Source: Caldiserica bacterium UBA4770 (GTDB taxonomy: Bacteria > Caldisericota > Caldisericia > Caldisericales > Caldisericaceae). Taken from it: a DNA stretch of 53,160 bases. Of the stretch, positions 32,749 to 40,721 are shown piece by piece. The stretch covers positions 1 through 53,160 of the forward strand of contig DHHO01000017.1 of assembly GCA_002403335.1 (NCBI GenBank), in the 5' to 3' direction. How positions within the stretch are numbered: the stretch's first letter is position 1; every line of letters starts with the position of its first letter. The notes under the pieces are model-generated. The model ran no database searches and had not been told where the DNA came from. It saw nothing but the letters and a program-made list of their open reading frames with translations. Position numbers and translations under genes: made by a program.

Positions 32749-34242
32749 ATGAAAATAACTCTTGTTTATCCTGATTTTATTATGTACAGGTCATTCACGA
32801 GACCAAAAACGGTAAAGATCGAACGTGGTGGATGGTACAGCGAAGGTGTTGCTGCACTCTCTGCAAGCCTCAAGAAAGAAGGGGCAGAAGTATGCCTCCT
32901 CCACATTACAATGCCTGTAAGTGAAAGTGAATTCAAGAAAAGATTAAAGGATACAAATGCAGATGTTGTTGGTTTCACTGTAAGAACAAGCGCATTCTCC
33001 CTCGTTTCTGAATGGTCTAAATGGGCAAAGGAAGTGACGAATGCCCCGATCATATGGGGAGGATACCATCCTACTCTTGCCCCTTTGGAGTGTCTTAATA
33101 TACCCGAAGTTGATGCATTAGTTCAGGGAGATGGAGACGAGGTTATCTTCCCTGTTTCCAATGCATTGAGCAAAGGAACACTTCCCGAGGATATTCCTGG
33201 TGTATGGTATAAGGTAAACGGTAGGATACGACACACCCCGGTGGGCCCACTTGTGGAAAATCTCGATACACTCCCCGTGCCTGATTTTTCAATTTTCAAT
33301 AAGAATAATCTTATTTCAACAAAAACAAAAACTGCTCTTGGCATGCTTTCAAGAGGATGTCCCTATAGGTGTACATACTGTACAAATCATGCATTTAGAG
33401 ATCTTTATCCAAACAAGAAATACTACACTCGTGCAAGAAGCCCCGAGGGTTGTATGGAATACATTAATAAATTACACTCATGGTTTCCCGAGGTAGAGGA
33501 ACTTCGGTTTCTTGACAACGTCTTCGGAGTTGACCTAAAATGGCTTACGGAATTTACCACTCTTTACAGACACTATGTAGGGTTGCCCTTTTCCTGCGAC
33601 GGAAGGGTTGAACTTCTTTCGGAAGAAAGAATAAAATTACTGAAGGAAGCAGGCTGTACTCAAATATATATTGGAGTTGAATCAGGTAATGAAGACTTAC
33701 GAAGAACTGTCTTAGGAAGAACAATGAGTAACGAACTTCTAAAAAAGGTCTTTGAACAACTGCACACTTACGGAATTAAGACTTTTGCATTCAATATGGT
33801 TGGCTTACCTGGAGAAGACCGAAAGAAGGCACTCTCAACAGTAAAGTTCAATGCAGAAATAAATACAGACGGAGCTATTATGAGTGTATTTTCTCCCTAC
33901 CCTTCGACTGTTCTTTATGATATAAGCATTAAAAATGGATTCATAAAAGAGCCCATAGACTACACTCAGTTTACCTTCCTTGACCAGCCCCACTTCAGTA
34001 AAGTCGAAGTCGCATTTATTGCAACACATTTTGACATACTAAGAAGGCTTTACAAACGTTTTGGAGTAAATGGCAGAACAGGAAGGATCATTGATCGTGT
34101 GATTCTCTCTAAATTTCTGCCGATGAATTTCCTTATTCATACAGTTGAGGACTATGCATTTTTAAGAGATTCTCTCAAAGCATTCCTCAGGAGCCATACC
34201 CCTGGCTTATTCAGATTATTAAGAAGATTAATCAAAAGGTAA
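32749..34242 (+). CDS. B12-binding-type radical SAM protein
   Basis: A 497-residue protein of the cobalamin-binding radical SAM class. The N-terminal domain (about 1-150) has a Rossmann-like B12-binding layout with 'APIIWGGYHPTLAPLECLNIPEVDALVQGDGDEVI', diagnostic for this group. The radical SAM core has CxxxCxxC at C204, C208 and C211 ('SRGCPYRCTYCTNHAF'), with 'IYIGVESGNEDLRRTVLGR' and 'FNMVGLPGEDRKKALST' further on. A helical C-terminal tail ends 'LRRLIKR'. Members methylate or rearrange unactivated carbon centres in lipids, cofactors or natural products; the substrate cannot be assigned. The 3' end overlaps the convergent TPR gene by 15 bases. Confidence 0.9.
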   Translation: MKITLVYPDFIMYRSFTRPKTVKIERGGWYSEGVAALSASLKKEGAEVCLLHITMPVSESEFKKRLKDTNADVVGFTVRTSAFSLVSEWSKWAKEVTNAPIIWGGYHPTLAPLECLNIPEVDALVQGDGDEVIFPVSNALSKGTLPEDIPGVWYKVNGRIRHTPVGPLVENLDTLPVPDFSIFNKNNLISTKTKTALGMLSRGCPYRCTYCTNHAFRDLYPNKKYYTRARSPEGCMEYINKLHSWFPEVEELRFLDNVFGVDLKWLTEFTTLYRHYVGLPFSCDGRVELLSEERIKLLKEAGCTQIYIGVESGNEDLRRTVLGRTMSNELLKKVFEQLHTYGIKTFAFNMVGLPGEDRKKALSTVKFNAEINTDGAIMSVFSPYPSTVLYDISIKNGFIKEPIDYTQFTFLDQPHFSKVEVAFIATHFDILRRLYKRFGVNGRTGRIIDRVILSKFLPMNFLIHTVEDYAFLRDSLKAFLRSHTPGLFRLLRRLIKR

Positions 34243-35508
34243 GCCCCTGACAATAATAATCGGGGTTTGCTGGTCTTCATTCCCTGCAGGGTTATCAGAG
34301 AGTACAATCTCAAGTTTTTCCTTATTGACACCCTCTGTATACCCTACAGCCCATGCAATTCCTGCATCATTTGCATCAATAACAGCTGCTCTCATTCCAG
34401 TAAGCTCTCTAATCTTATCTGCCATCTTAAATGGATCCACAGGACCAGGAATTATAGAGTAATCATAGGGAGGAATAGCACCTGGAGGGTCATCTATAAG
34501 AGCAGATTGAGGTCCTGCAATCCTGTAAAACCATCCACTTATGCCAAAGAGTTTACCAATACCTCCTATAATTCCTGCAATGATTATGCGGGGTACCCCT
34601 GCTTCCCTCACAGCAATCTCCATTGCATATGAGTTTGCAAGAGGGGCAGCGCCTCCAAAGGGAACATTTCTGTGCGACACAAACAGGGAGAAAAACTTCG
34701 CAAGAGCAGTCGGAAATATTGTGTCTACAGTTATTGCTCTTCCCTCACAGATTGCTGCAACACAGGAAGATATTGTTATGATATCCCCTTCCCTCCTTAT
34801 ATCTCTGGTTAAATCATCTATAACTTTATAAATATCATCGCCTTCTTTAAGAAGAGGTGTTTTTACAAGGATTCTCTCAACTCCCTCAATTATTCCTCTC
34901 TTTCTTTTTTCTCTAAGCTGGAAGTCTTCTTCTGGAAATTTTTCTTTCGCAAAGTTGAAAAGTGCAATATCCCCTGGGTGTGTCCGAATACCAAGGCGCA
35001 AAACCTCCTTTGCCTTATCTTTAAAACCAAAAAAGATAAGAAGGTCTGCAAACTTTATGAAATCGCTTCCGTAAAAATCTGATGGTTCAATAGTTATAAA
35101 GGGCTCAAAGAATTTTAGTGCCTTTTCCTTCTCCCCCCTCTTGTAGTAGATATTTGAAAGCCTCTTCAGAAAGTATCTGTAGGGAGACATTGTAGACCTC
35201 TCGGCTTCCTTAAAAAAAGAAAGCCCCTTCTCATATGTTTTTACTGCATTTTCTTCATCCTTCAGGTCAAAGTAGTATAAGTCCCCTAATATCAAGTGAA
35301 GCCAGAGATTCTCCGGATTGTCTTCGATCGCATTCTCAAGAACCTCTATAGAACGCTTTATATCTCCCTTTTTTAAATATAACCTCGAAAGAAGCCTATG
35401 AGCGCCAACCCTCTCTTTTCTATTCTCATCTATAAATATTTCGAGCAATCTTATTGCTTCCTCAAGATTTTCTCCTTCAAGCTCTCTTACCTTTTCTATG
35501 ATATTCAT
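34228..35508 (-). CDS. TPR protein fused to a CofE-like ligase domain
   Basis: A 426-residue protein with two parts. Residues 1 to about 195 are tetratricopeptide-like helical repeats ('AHRLLSRLYLKKGDIKRSIEVLENAIEDNPENLWLHLILGDLYY', 'RLSNIYYKRGEKEKALKFFEPFITIEPS'). From about 225 on it matches the F420-0:gamma-glutamyl ligase-like domain: 'DIYKVIDDLTRDIRREGDIITISSCVAAICEGRAI', 'GWFYRIAGPQSALIDDPPGAIPPYDYSIIPGP', 'AVIDANDAGIAWAVGY', and 'LSDNPAGNEDQQTPIII'. ATG 35508 is chosen over 35583, because GAGGAG sits just before it and a promoter overlaps the upstream codons. Function unknown. The TPR half suggests a protein partner. Confidence 0.78.
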   Translation of the reverse strand: MNIIEKVRELEGENLEEAIRLLEIFIDENRKERVGAHRLLSRLYLKKGDIKRSIEVLENAIEDNPENLWLHLILGDLYYFDLKDEENAVKTYEKGLSFFKEAERSTMSPYRYFLKRLSNIYYKRGEKEKALKFFEPFITIEPSDFYGSDFIKFADLLIFFGFKDKAKEVLRLGIRTHPGDIALFNFAKEKFPEEDFQLREKRKRGIIEGVERILVKTPLLKEGDDIYKVIDDLTRDIRREGDIITISSCVAAICEGRAITVDTIFPTALAKFFSLFVSHRNVPFGGAAPLANSYAMEIAVREAGVPRIIIAGIIGGIGKLFGISGWFYRIAGPQSALIDDPPGAIPPYDYSIIPGPVDPFKMADKIRELTGMRAAVIDANDAGIAWAVGYTEGVNKEKLEIVLSDNPAGNEDQQTPIIIVRGLPFD

Positions 35509-35528
35509 ATTCTCCTCATACAGTCTTA

Positions 35529-35556
35529 ATTTTACACATAACGAATAAAACAGCAA
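35529..35556 (-). promoter_or_regulatory. Promoter of the TPR-CofE gene
   Basis: On the minus strand: TTGCTG (35551-35556), a 16-base spacer and TAAAAT (35529-35534). It ends 20 bases before ATG 35508, and the GAGGAG ribosome site lies between. Its position argues against the longer ORF starting at 35583. Confidence 0.6.
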
Positions 35557-35740
35557 ACTTATTTTGATGCTCAAACGCTTCATAAGCTACCTGAGACAAA
35601 TGTAATTAAGGCTGACCACACTCGATAGATACCTTCGCAGACTAAATTACTTACACTGCTCCCCATATAGAAAAATCTAAATAGATCAGGAGTGTATGAC
35701 CAGCTTTAATGTCTCAATCAATATGGGAAAGAGAAATATG

Positions 35741-35768
35741 TTGAAAACGCACAGCATCATATTATAAT
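35741..35768 (+). promoter_or_regulatory. Promoter of the polytopic membrane protein gene
   Basis: TTGAAA (35741-35746), a 16-base spacer and TATAAT (35763-35768), followed by GGAGGTG (35779-35785) and the GTG start at 35791. CACCT just before GGAGGTG can pair with it (CACC TGGA GGTG), which may mask the ribosome site. Confidence 0.65.
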
Positions 35769-35790
35769 TTTATCACCTGGAGGTGCTAAT

Positions 35791-36783
35791 GTGAAGATTT
35801 TTTGGGAAGGTATTAAAAAAGCTTTTAAAGAGTTAATCTCTAAGTGGTGGTTTGTCTGTGGAGTTTTCACTAGCACCATAGTGGCGCTTCTTTATAGTAC
35901 AGTTAGCATTATTCTGATGTTTGCTAAAGGTAGTCATGGTTATTTTGTAAGTTATGACAATGTAATGCACCTTTTAGGAAGTATTTACACTTACCCTTTG
36001 ATGACAGAGCTAAAAGTATTATTCACCTGGTGTTTTCGAAGAAGTGCTTTGCTATTTATTGCATTTCTTCTTGCTTTTATATTCTTTGGTGTCAGGTCTA
36101 CAAAATCAAACAGTGATAAACACTTTAAAAAGGTTTTAGGGTGCACGGGAATAGTATTTTTTGCAGTTAATTTAATTGCTATGCTTGTCTTAATTTTTAT
36201 TATTCCCTTAGCAGAAGATATAAGAAACCCTCCTTACCTATCAACAATTGAGAATATCATCCGGCCTTTTTCTATCTCGGGCTTTATCTTTATAGGCGCT
36301 CTTGCTAATACAAATAAAGATATATTTAATTGGAAGATTGTTATAAGGATAATTGTATTGAGATTTTTATTTTTTAGTCTCAATACTCTGTATTTTTACA
36401 TTGCTAATGCTATTATCCATGGACCCAGTTCAACTGCTGCCCGTGTTTACGATCTTTTCTCATTTCTTGTTCTTGCTTTCTCACTGTTTATCTATGCAGC
36501 AGCGCTTGATGGTGAAACAATCCTAAAATCATTTGCCAAAGGGGCGCAGTTCCTCTCTAAAAATCTCTTGTATGCCTTACTCCTCTCATTAGTAGTGTCT
36601 ATCACAAGGCCGTATTTATTAAGAAACTATATCTTTATGTTTATAAAGAGCAGGTATATACTGTCTCTCCTTGAGATGTACATTTTTCCGCTTTTAAATC
36701 CATTTGTAGAAATATCTGCCTTTGTTGTTGCCGTATATTATTATAAACTTAAAGAGCAACCGCAAGTAGCAGCTGAAAAATAA
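35791..36783 (+). CDS. Polytopic membrane protein of unknown function
   Basis: A 330-residue integral membrane protein with about seven or eight hydrophobic segments (about 20-43, 83-100, 120-145, 160-175, 185-207, 223-242, 258-275 and 290-320). It begins 'MKIFWEGIKKAFKELISKWW', an amphipathic segment before the first helix, and ends with a short polar tail ('KLKEQPQVAAEK'). No transporter motif, metal-binding cluster or catalytic signature is recognised. It has its own promoter and a GGAGGTG site before the GTG start, and stands alone between the TPR-CofE gene and the thiamine operon. Confidence 0.75.
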   Translation: MKIFWEGIKKAFKELISKWWFVCGVFTSTIVALLYSTVSIILMFAKGSHGYFVSYDNVMHLLGSIYTYPLMTELKVLFTWCFRRSALLFIAFLLAFIFFGVRSTKSNSDKHFKKVLGCTGIVFFAVNLIAMLVLIFIIPLAEDIRNPPYLSTIENIIRPFSISGFIFIGALANTNKDIFNWKIVIRIIVLRFLFFSLNTLYFYIANAIIHGPSSTAARVYDLFSFLVLAFSLFIYAAALDGETILKSFAKGAQFLSKNLLYALLLSLVVSITRPYLLRNYIFMFIKSRYILSLLEMYIFPLLNPFVEISAFVVAVYYYKLKEQPQVAAEK

Positions 36784-36903
36784 ATATATTTTTGAAAATC
36801 TTGCTCAGGGGGAGCTAACTTTTACATTTAACACATTTTAAACTTATTTATATGAGCTAATGTTGCTATTTCATATAGATTTCTGATGAGGCAATTTGCT
36901 TCG

Positions 36904-36932
36904 TTGACAAGAATATAAAAATCTATTAAAAT
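36904..36932 (+). promoter_or_regulatory. Promoter of the thiamine operon
   Basis: TTGACA (36904-36909), a 17-base spacer and TAAAAT (36927-36932): near-consensus and the strongest promoter in the window. The transcript would start near 36940, right before the TPP aptamer. The 120 bases before it (36784-36903) show nothing recognisable. Confidence 0.82.
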
Positions 36933-36944
36933 ATGTTGAGAATA

Positions 36945-37043
36945 GGTACCGGGGTGCCTGAAGCCCAAGGGCAAGTAGGCTGAGAGAATCCTTGAGATTC
37001 AACCCGTTGAACCTGATGTAGGTAATACTACCGAAGGGAGGAC
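36945..37043 (+). promoter_or_regulatory. TPP (THI-box) riboswitch
   Basis: The thi-box landmarks occur in order: CGGGGTGCC near the 5' end, CTGAGA (36980-36985), ACCCGTTGAACCTGAT (37002-37017), GGTAATACTACC and CGAAGGGA. Together they form the thiamine pyrophosphate aptamer. The closing P1 stem can be drawn between GTaCC (36946-36950) and GGAC (37040-37043). The thiD ribosome site GGGAGG (37036-37041) lies partly in that 3' strand, so TPP binding would hide it and block translation. No terminator hairpin fits in the remaining space. Confidence 0.95.
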
Positions 37044-37046
37044 AAA

Positions 37047-37847
37047 ATGAATTACGAAGGTAGAGCATTGACTATTGCTGGCTCAGATTCCAGCGGAGGA
37101 GCTGGCATTCAGGCAGATCTCAAGACGTTTCAAGTTCTTAATGTCTACGGTATGTCTGTTATTACATCAATTACTGCTCAAAATACATTAGGTGTAAAGG
37201 CAATACACGATATTCCAGAAGATATAGTTGCACTTCAGATTGATGCTGTTTTAGAAGACATAAATGTAGATGCTGCAAAGACTGGGATGCTTTCCAATGC
37301 AAATATAATCAACACTGTAGCTGAGAAAGTAGAGCAGTACAAAATCGAAAAAATCGTTATTGACCCCGTAATGGTTGCAAAGAGTGGAGCAAGGCTTCTG
37401 AGAGAAGATGCAGTAAAAGAGCTCATTAATAAGATAATACCCTTAGCCTTTCTTGTAACCCCAAATATATCAGAGGCAGAAATAATAAGTGGGATAAAGA
37501 TCAATTTTTTTGAGAGTATTAAAGAAGCATGCAAGATTATCCAAAGCCTCGGGGCAAAAAATGTACTTATAAAGGGTGGCCACCTTGGGGGAGAAAAGTC
37601 TATCGATGTCTTATTTAACGGAGTGGAGTTCTACACCTTTGAGGTAGATCGGACAAATACAAAGAATACCCACGGAACTGGTTGTACACTATCTGCTGCA
37701 ATAGCCGCTGAACTTGCCAAAGGAAAAGACATAATCACCTCAGTAAAAATAGCAAAAGATTTCATTACCCTGGCTATAAAAGAGGCACCTGATAACATCG
37801 GAAAGGGATTTGGACCCCTTTATCACAACATAAAGATAGGATCTTGA
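37047..37847 (+). CDS. thiD: Hydroxymethylpyrimidine (phosphate) kinase ThiD
   Basis: Phosphorylates HMP and then HMP-phosphate to HMP-PP, the pyrimidine half of thiamine. A ribokinase-fold protein of 266 residues, normal length. 'GSDSSGGAGIQADLKTF' (about 12-28) is the ThiD substrate loop. 'DPVMVAKSGARLL' (about 107-119) and the catalytic anion-hole motif 'NTHGTGCTLSAAIAAELAKG' (about 208-227) are present. It is the first gene behind the TPP riboswitch, with GGGAGG 5 bases before ATG inside the switch region. The following tenA begins 1 base after the stop. Confidence 0.97.
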   Translation: MNYEGRALTIAGSDSSGGAGIQADLKTFQVLNVYGMSVITSITAQNTLGVKAIHDIPEDIVALQIDAVLEDINVDAAKTGMLSNANIINTVAEKVEQYKIEKIVIDPVMVAKSGARLLREDAVKELINKIIPLAFLVTPNISEAEIISGIKINFFESIKEACKIIQSLGAKNVLIKGGHLGGEKSIDVLFNGVEFYTFEVDRTNTKNTHGTGCTLSAAIAAELAKGKDIITSVKIAKDFITLAIKEAPDNIGKGFGPLYHNIKIGS

Positions 37848-37848
37848 A

Positions 37849-38514
37849 ATGGAAGAAAAAGTTGTTCTTGAAAGGCTTCGAGAAGAAGCAGATCCAATAT
37901 GGAAAAAGATATTTGAGCATCCATTTGTTGTGGGATTATTTCAAGGGACCCTTCCCATTTGGAAGTTCAAGTTCTACGCACTTCAGGATTACTGGTATTT
38001 AGTGGCTATGATTAGAAATCTGGGCGTCCTTACCTCTAAGGCAGAAGATGTAGGTACAATGAAAGAAATTGCAGAGGTTCTTTATTTAGAGGCAACAAGT
38101 GAATTTGCAGGATACGAGGCTCTCCTTAAGGAATTGCATCTTGAAATTGAGGATGCAATAAATTTGCAACCAGTACCTGTCAGTGTTGCCTACACAAATT
38201 TTCTTCTGAATACAAGCTTGTTAAAACCGTTACCAGAAGGTGTCTGCGCTATAGTCCCGTGTTTTTTAAGCTATGTGGAGATTGCTAATTACCATAAGGA
38301 AAGTCTCAACGATAACAAAAACAAGCTTTATGTAAAATGGGCATCTGTGTATTTTTCGAAGAGTTACTTATCTTTGGTAGATAAGATTAAAAAGGTCTTA
38401 AATGCATTGGGGCATAACTATCCCTATGAAAAATTGGAAAGAGTATTCAACATTGCAAGTGAGTATGAATACTTGTATTGGGATGCAATGTACAAAGAGG
38501 AGGAACGCTTATAA
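37849..38514 (+). CDS. tenA: TenA thiaminase II / aminopyrimidine aminohydrolase
   Basis: A 221-residue helical TenA protein that salvages HMP by hydrolysing the amino group of aminomethyl-HMP, a thiamine breakdown product. The catalytic Cys is in 'AIVPCFLSYVEIA' (about 135-147). 'FKFYALQDYWYLVAMIRNLG' holds the conserved Asp and Tyr of the substrate pocket, and 'ASEYEYLYWDAMYKEE' near the C terminus has the conserved Glu. The length is usual. It is encoded directly behind thiD and 3 bases before surE, which supports a salvage-only pathway. Confidence 0.94.
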   Translation: MEEKVVLERLREEADPIWKKIFEHPFVVGLFQGTLPIWKFKFYALQDYWYLVAMIRNLGVLTSKAEDVGTMKEIAEVLYLEATSEFAGYEALLKELHLEIEDAINLQPVPVSVAYTNFLLNTSLLKPLPEGVCAIVPCFLSYVEIANYHKESLNDNKNKLYVKWASVYFSKSYLSLVDKIKKVLNALGHNYPYEKLERVFNIASEYEYLYWDAMYKEEERL

Positions 38515-38517
38515 GAA

Positions 38518-39279
38518 ATGAGAATACTTGTGACAAATGATGATGGCATAGAATCGACTGGAGTCAAGGAACTCCTAAAAGGGATTGCCCTTCTTGGAGA
38601 AATTTTTGTGGTTGCTCCTGATAGAAAGCTCGCTGGTGTAGGGGGAGGGATTACCTTTGATAAGCCTATAAAAGTAGAAAAGGTCTCCTTCAATCTTGGG
38701 GAAAGAAGAGCATTCAAAGTTTATGGAACTCCCTCTGACTGTGTGATTCTTGCTCTTGATGTACTCATCAAAGATATAGATCTAATAATTGCAGGAATTA
38801 ATGATGAACCAAATGCGGGAGACGACATAAGATTTTCAGGCACTATAGGAGCCTGTAGAGAAGGTGCATTTTCTAACATCCCCGCTATGGGTGTTTCACT
38901 TAATTACGGAAGCCGGGAAAATTTTTACGAAGGAGCAGTAGAGGTTAGTAAGACCCTTGTAAAATTTTTGAAGAACCACCCACTTCCTGAAGGAGTCTTT
39001 CTTGATGTTAATGTACCAAATCTTCCCATAGGAAGAATACGAGGAATAAAATTTGTAAAACTTGGGAGAAGAAGATACACAGATAGGGTACATTCAGTCT
39101 TAAGTCCTGATGGAAAAGAACATTACTGGATAGGAGGAAGGCTTATCGAAAGTAAAGAAGAAGAAACACAAAATAGTGCTTTAAAGGAGAATTATATTGC
39201 AATCACTCCTTTGAATATCGAGGAGACAGATTTTAATTTTCTGGAGGTGATGAAACAATGGAAAATACAATTTCCTTAA
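38518..39279 (+). CDS. surE: SurE-family phosphatase inside the thiamine operon
   Basis: A 253-residue SurE nucleotidase/acid phosphatase. Metal-ligand residues D8 and D9 ('VTNDDGI') and N95 ('IIAGIN') are conserved. The third metal ligand, the Ser of the usual SG.S motif at position 39, is Ala here ('DRKLAGVGGGIT'), and the 'GxNxG' loop reads 'GINDEPNAGDD'. Later 'YGTPSDCVILALD' and 'FSGTIGACREGAFSNIPAMGVSLN' are typical. SurE members normally dephosphorylate nucleoside monophosphates. Position between tenA (3-base gap) and thiM (22-base overlap) under TPP control suggests a thiamine-related phosphate ester, perhaps thiamine monophosphate. Family certain, substrate inferred. Confidence 0.9.
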   Translation: MRILVTNDDGIESTGVKELLKGIALLGEIFVVAPDRKLAGVGGGITFDKPIKVEKVSFNLGERRAFKVYGTPSDCVILALDVLIKDIDLIIAGINDEPNAGDDIRFSGTIGACREGAFSNIPAMGVSLNYGSRENFYEGAVEVSKTLVKFLKNHPLPEGVFLDVNVPNLPIGRIRGIKFVKLGRRRYTDRVHSVLSPDGKEHYWIGGRLIESKEEETQNSALKENYIAITPLNIEETDFNFLEVMKQWKIQFP

Positions 39280-40082
39280 TACGTGAAAAGGGAAAAGAAA
39301 TATGGAATAAGATGAAAGAGAAAAGACCTCTTATTTACCACATTTCAAATTTTGTGGCAATGCCAGAACAGGCACATATAACTCTGGCTATAGGGGCAAG
39401 CCCTGTCATGGCTCTATCACCAGATGAAGCAGAAGATATGTGTTCTGCAGCTGATGCACTTCTTATAAATATCGGGACTCCTTCAGAGGAGCAACTACTA
39501 ACGATGAGGAAAGCATTAAATACAGCAAACAAAAGAGGAATTTCTGTGCTTCTTGACCCTGTTGGATATGGGGCAACTCCTCTAAGAAATAACGTGGTTA
39601 ATAAGCTCCTTGAGGAAGGAAAATTTAATGTGATAAAAGGGAATAGTGGTGAAATAATGGCCTTAGCGGGGGCAACGGGGGCTGTGAAAGGAGTAGACGC
39701 AATTGCTCATGACGAGAAAAAACTCATTGAAATCATAAAAGCACTTTCAAGAACATACAATTGTGTAGTAGTTGCTACAGGAGAAGAAGATTTCCTGTCT
39801 GATGGCAAAGAGCTTTTTTCTGTAAAAGGAGGAAGTAAGACATTGAGAAAAATCAGTGCATCAGGATGTATGGCTGGCTCAGTTATTGCCTCCCTTCTTG
39901 GGACAGGGGAAGATGCACTCATCTCATCCATAGGAGGACTTATTGCCTTTAAAACTGCTGGAGAAAGGGCAGAAAAAAGAAGTAGCGGACCGGGAAGTTT
40001 TAGAATGAATCTTTTTGATGAAATAGCCCTCATAACAGGAGAAGATATAGTAAAAGAGGGAGTGGTGAAGTTATGGACTTAA
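39258..40082 (+). CDS. thiM: Hydroxyethylthiazole kinase ThiM
   Basis: Phosphorylates the thiazole alcohol (HET) to HET-P for thiamine salvage. 274 residues. 'PLIYHISNFVAMPEQAHITLAIGASPVMALSPDEAEDM' (usually 'VHCITNxVxxNxxANxxLAxGASPxM') is the diagnostic N-terminal region. 'LLDPVGYGATPLR' and 'NVIKGNSGEIMALAG' follow, and the catalytic loop is 'ISASGCMAGSVIASLLG' (usual form TGTGCM.ga). The start overlaps surE by 22 bases, with GGAGGTG upstream. It overlaps thiE by 10 bases. In the pathway it supplies ThiE with its second substrate. Confidence 0.95.
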   Translation: MENTISLIREKGKEIWNKMKEKRPLIYHISNFVAMPEQAHITLAIGASPVMALSPDEAEDMCSAADALLINIGTPSEEQLLTMRKALNTANKRGISVLLDPVGYGATPLRNNVVNKLLEEGKFNVIKGNSGEIMALAGATGAVKGVDAIAHDEKKLIEIIKALSRTYNCVVVATGEEDFLSDGKELFSVKGGSKTLRKISASGCMAGSVIASLLGTGEDALISSIGGLIAFKTAGERAEKRSSGPGSFRMNLFDEIALITGEDIVKEGVVKLWT

Positions 40083-40696
40083 GTCTATATGTTATCACAG
40101 ATGAAAAGATAGGTCTTGGAAGAAGCCATCTCTTTTTAGCTGAGGAGGCATTAAAGGGAGGAGCAAGCGTCATACAGCTAAGAGACAAAGAGAAAAGCTC
40201 CAGGGAATTGTACAGAATAGGCCTCACAATGAGGGAAATTACTCGCAGGTATCGTGCCTTGCTTATCATAAATGATAGATTGGATATAGCATTGGGAGTT
40301 GGTGCTGATGGTGTCCACCTTGGAAGTGAAGACCTTCCAGTTTCAGTAGCAAGAAGAATCGCAGGCAAGAATTTTATCATTGGTGCCTCTGTAACTTCAG
40401 TAGAGGAGGCAATTGTAGCACAGAGAGAAGGAGCAGATTATATAAGTGCTCAGAGTATATTCCCCACCTCAAGTAAAGAAGATGTCATAGTAATAGGACT
40501 TCAAGGTTTAAGAGAGATTGTAAAGGCCGTGTCCCTCCCCGTAATTGCAATAGGAGGTATAAATTTAGAAAACGCAAAAGAAGTTTTAAGGTACGGAGCA
40601 AAAGGAGTGGCTGTTATCTCAAGTGTTGTAGCCAGAGAGGATGTTAAAGAAGCTGCCGCAAGTTTAAAAAAGATAATCGAGGAAGCATCAGGATAA
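40073..40696 (+). CDS. thiE: Thiamine-phosphate synthase ThiE
   Basis: A 207-residue TIM-barrel enzyme that joins HMP-PP and HET-P to thiamine monophosphate. The N terminus is 'LYVITDEKIGLGRS', with 'GGASVIQLRDKEKSSRELY' (pyrophosphate-contact R-D-K), 'LLIINDRLDIALGVGADGVHLGSEDLPVSVAR', 'FPTSSKED' (usual form PTxTKxxA) and 'VIAIGGIN' plus 'GAKGVAVISSV' at the phosphate end. Length is usual. Its ATG lies within the end of thiM (10-base overlap). The product is thiamine monophosphate, which must then be converted to TPP; no thiL is in this operon. Confidence 0.95.
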   Translation: MDLSLYVITDEKIGLGRSHLFLAEEALKGGASVIQLRDKEKSSRELYRIGLTMREITRRYRALLIINDRLDIALGVGADGVHLGSEDLPVSVARRIAGKNFIIGASVTSVEEAIVAQREGADYISAQSIFPTSSKEDVIVIGLQGLREIVKAVSLPVIAIGGINLENAKEVLRYGAKGVAVISSVVAREDVKEAAASLKKIIEEASG

Positions 40697-40721
40697 TTCT
40701 TCCTTATGCAAATTTGAAGAA

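Noticed and set aside
35509..35583. Longer start of the TPR-CofE protein with a hydrophobic N terminus
   Set aside because: A promoter (35529-35556) overlaps these codons and GAGGAG lies before ATG 35508. The TPR region starts right after it.
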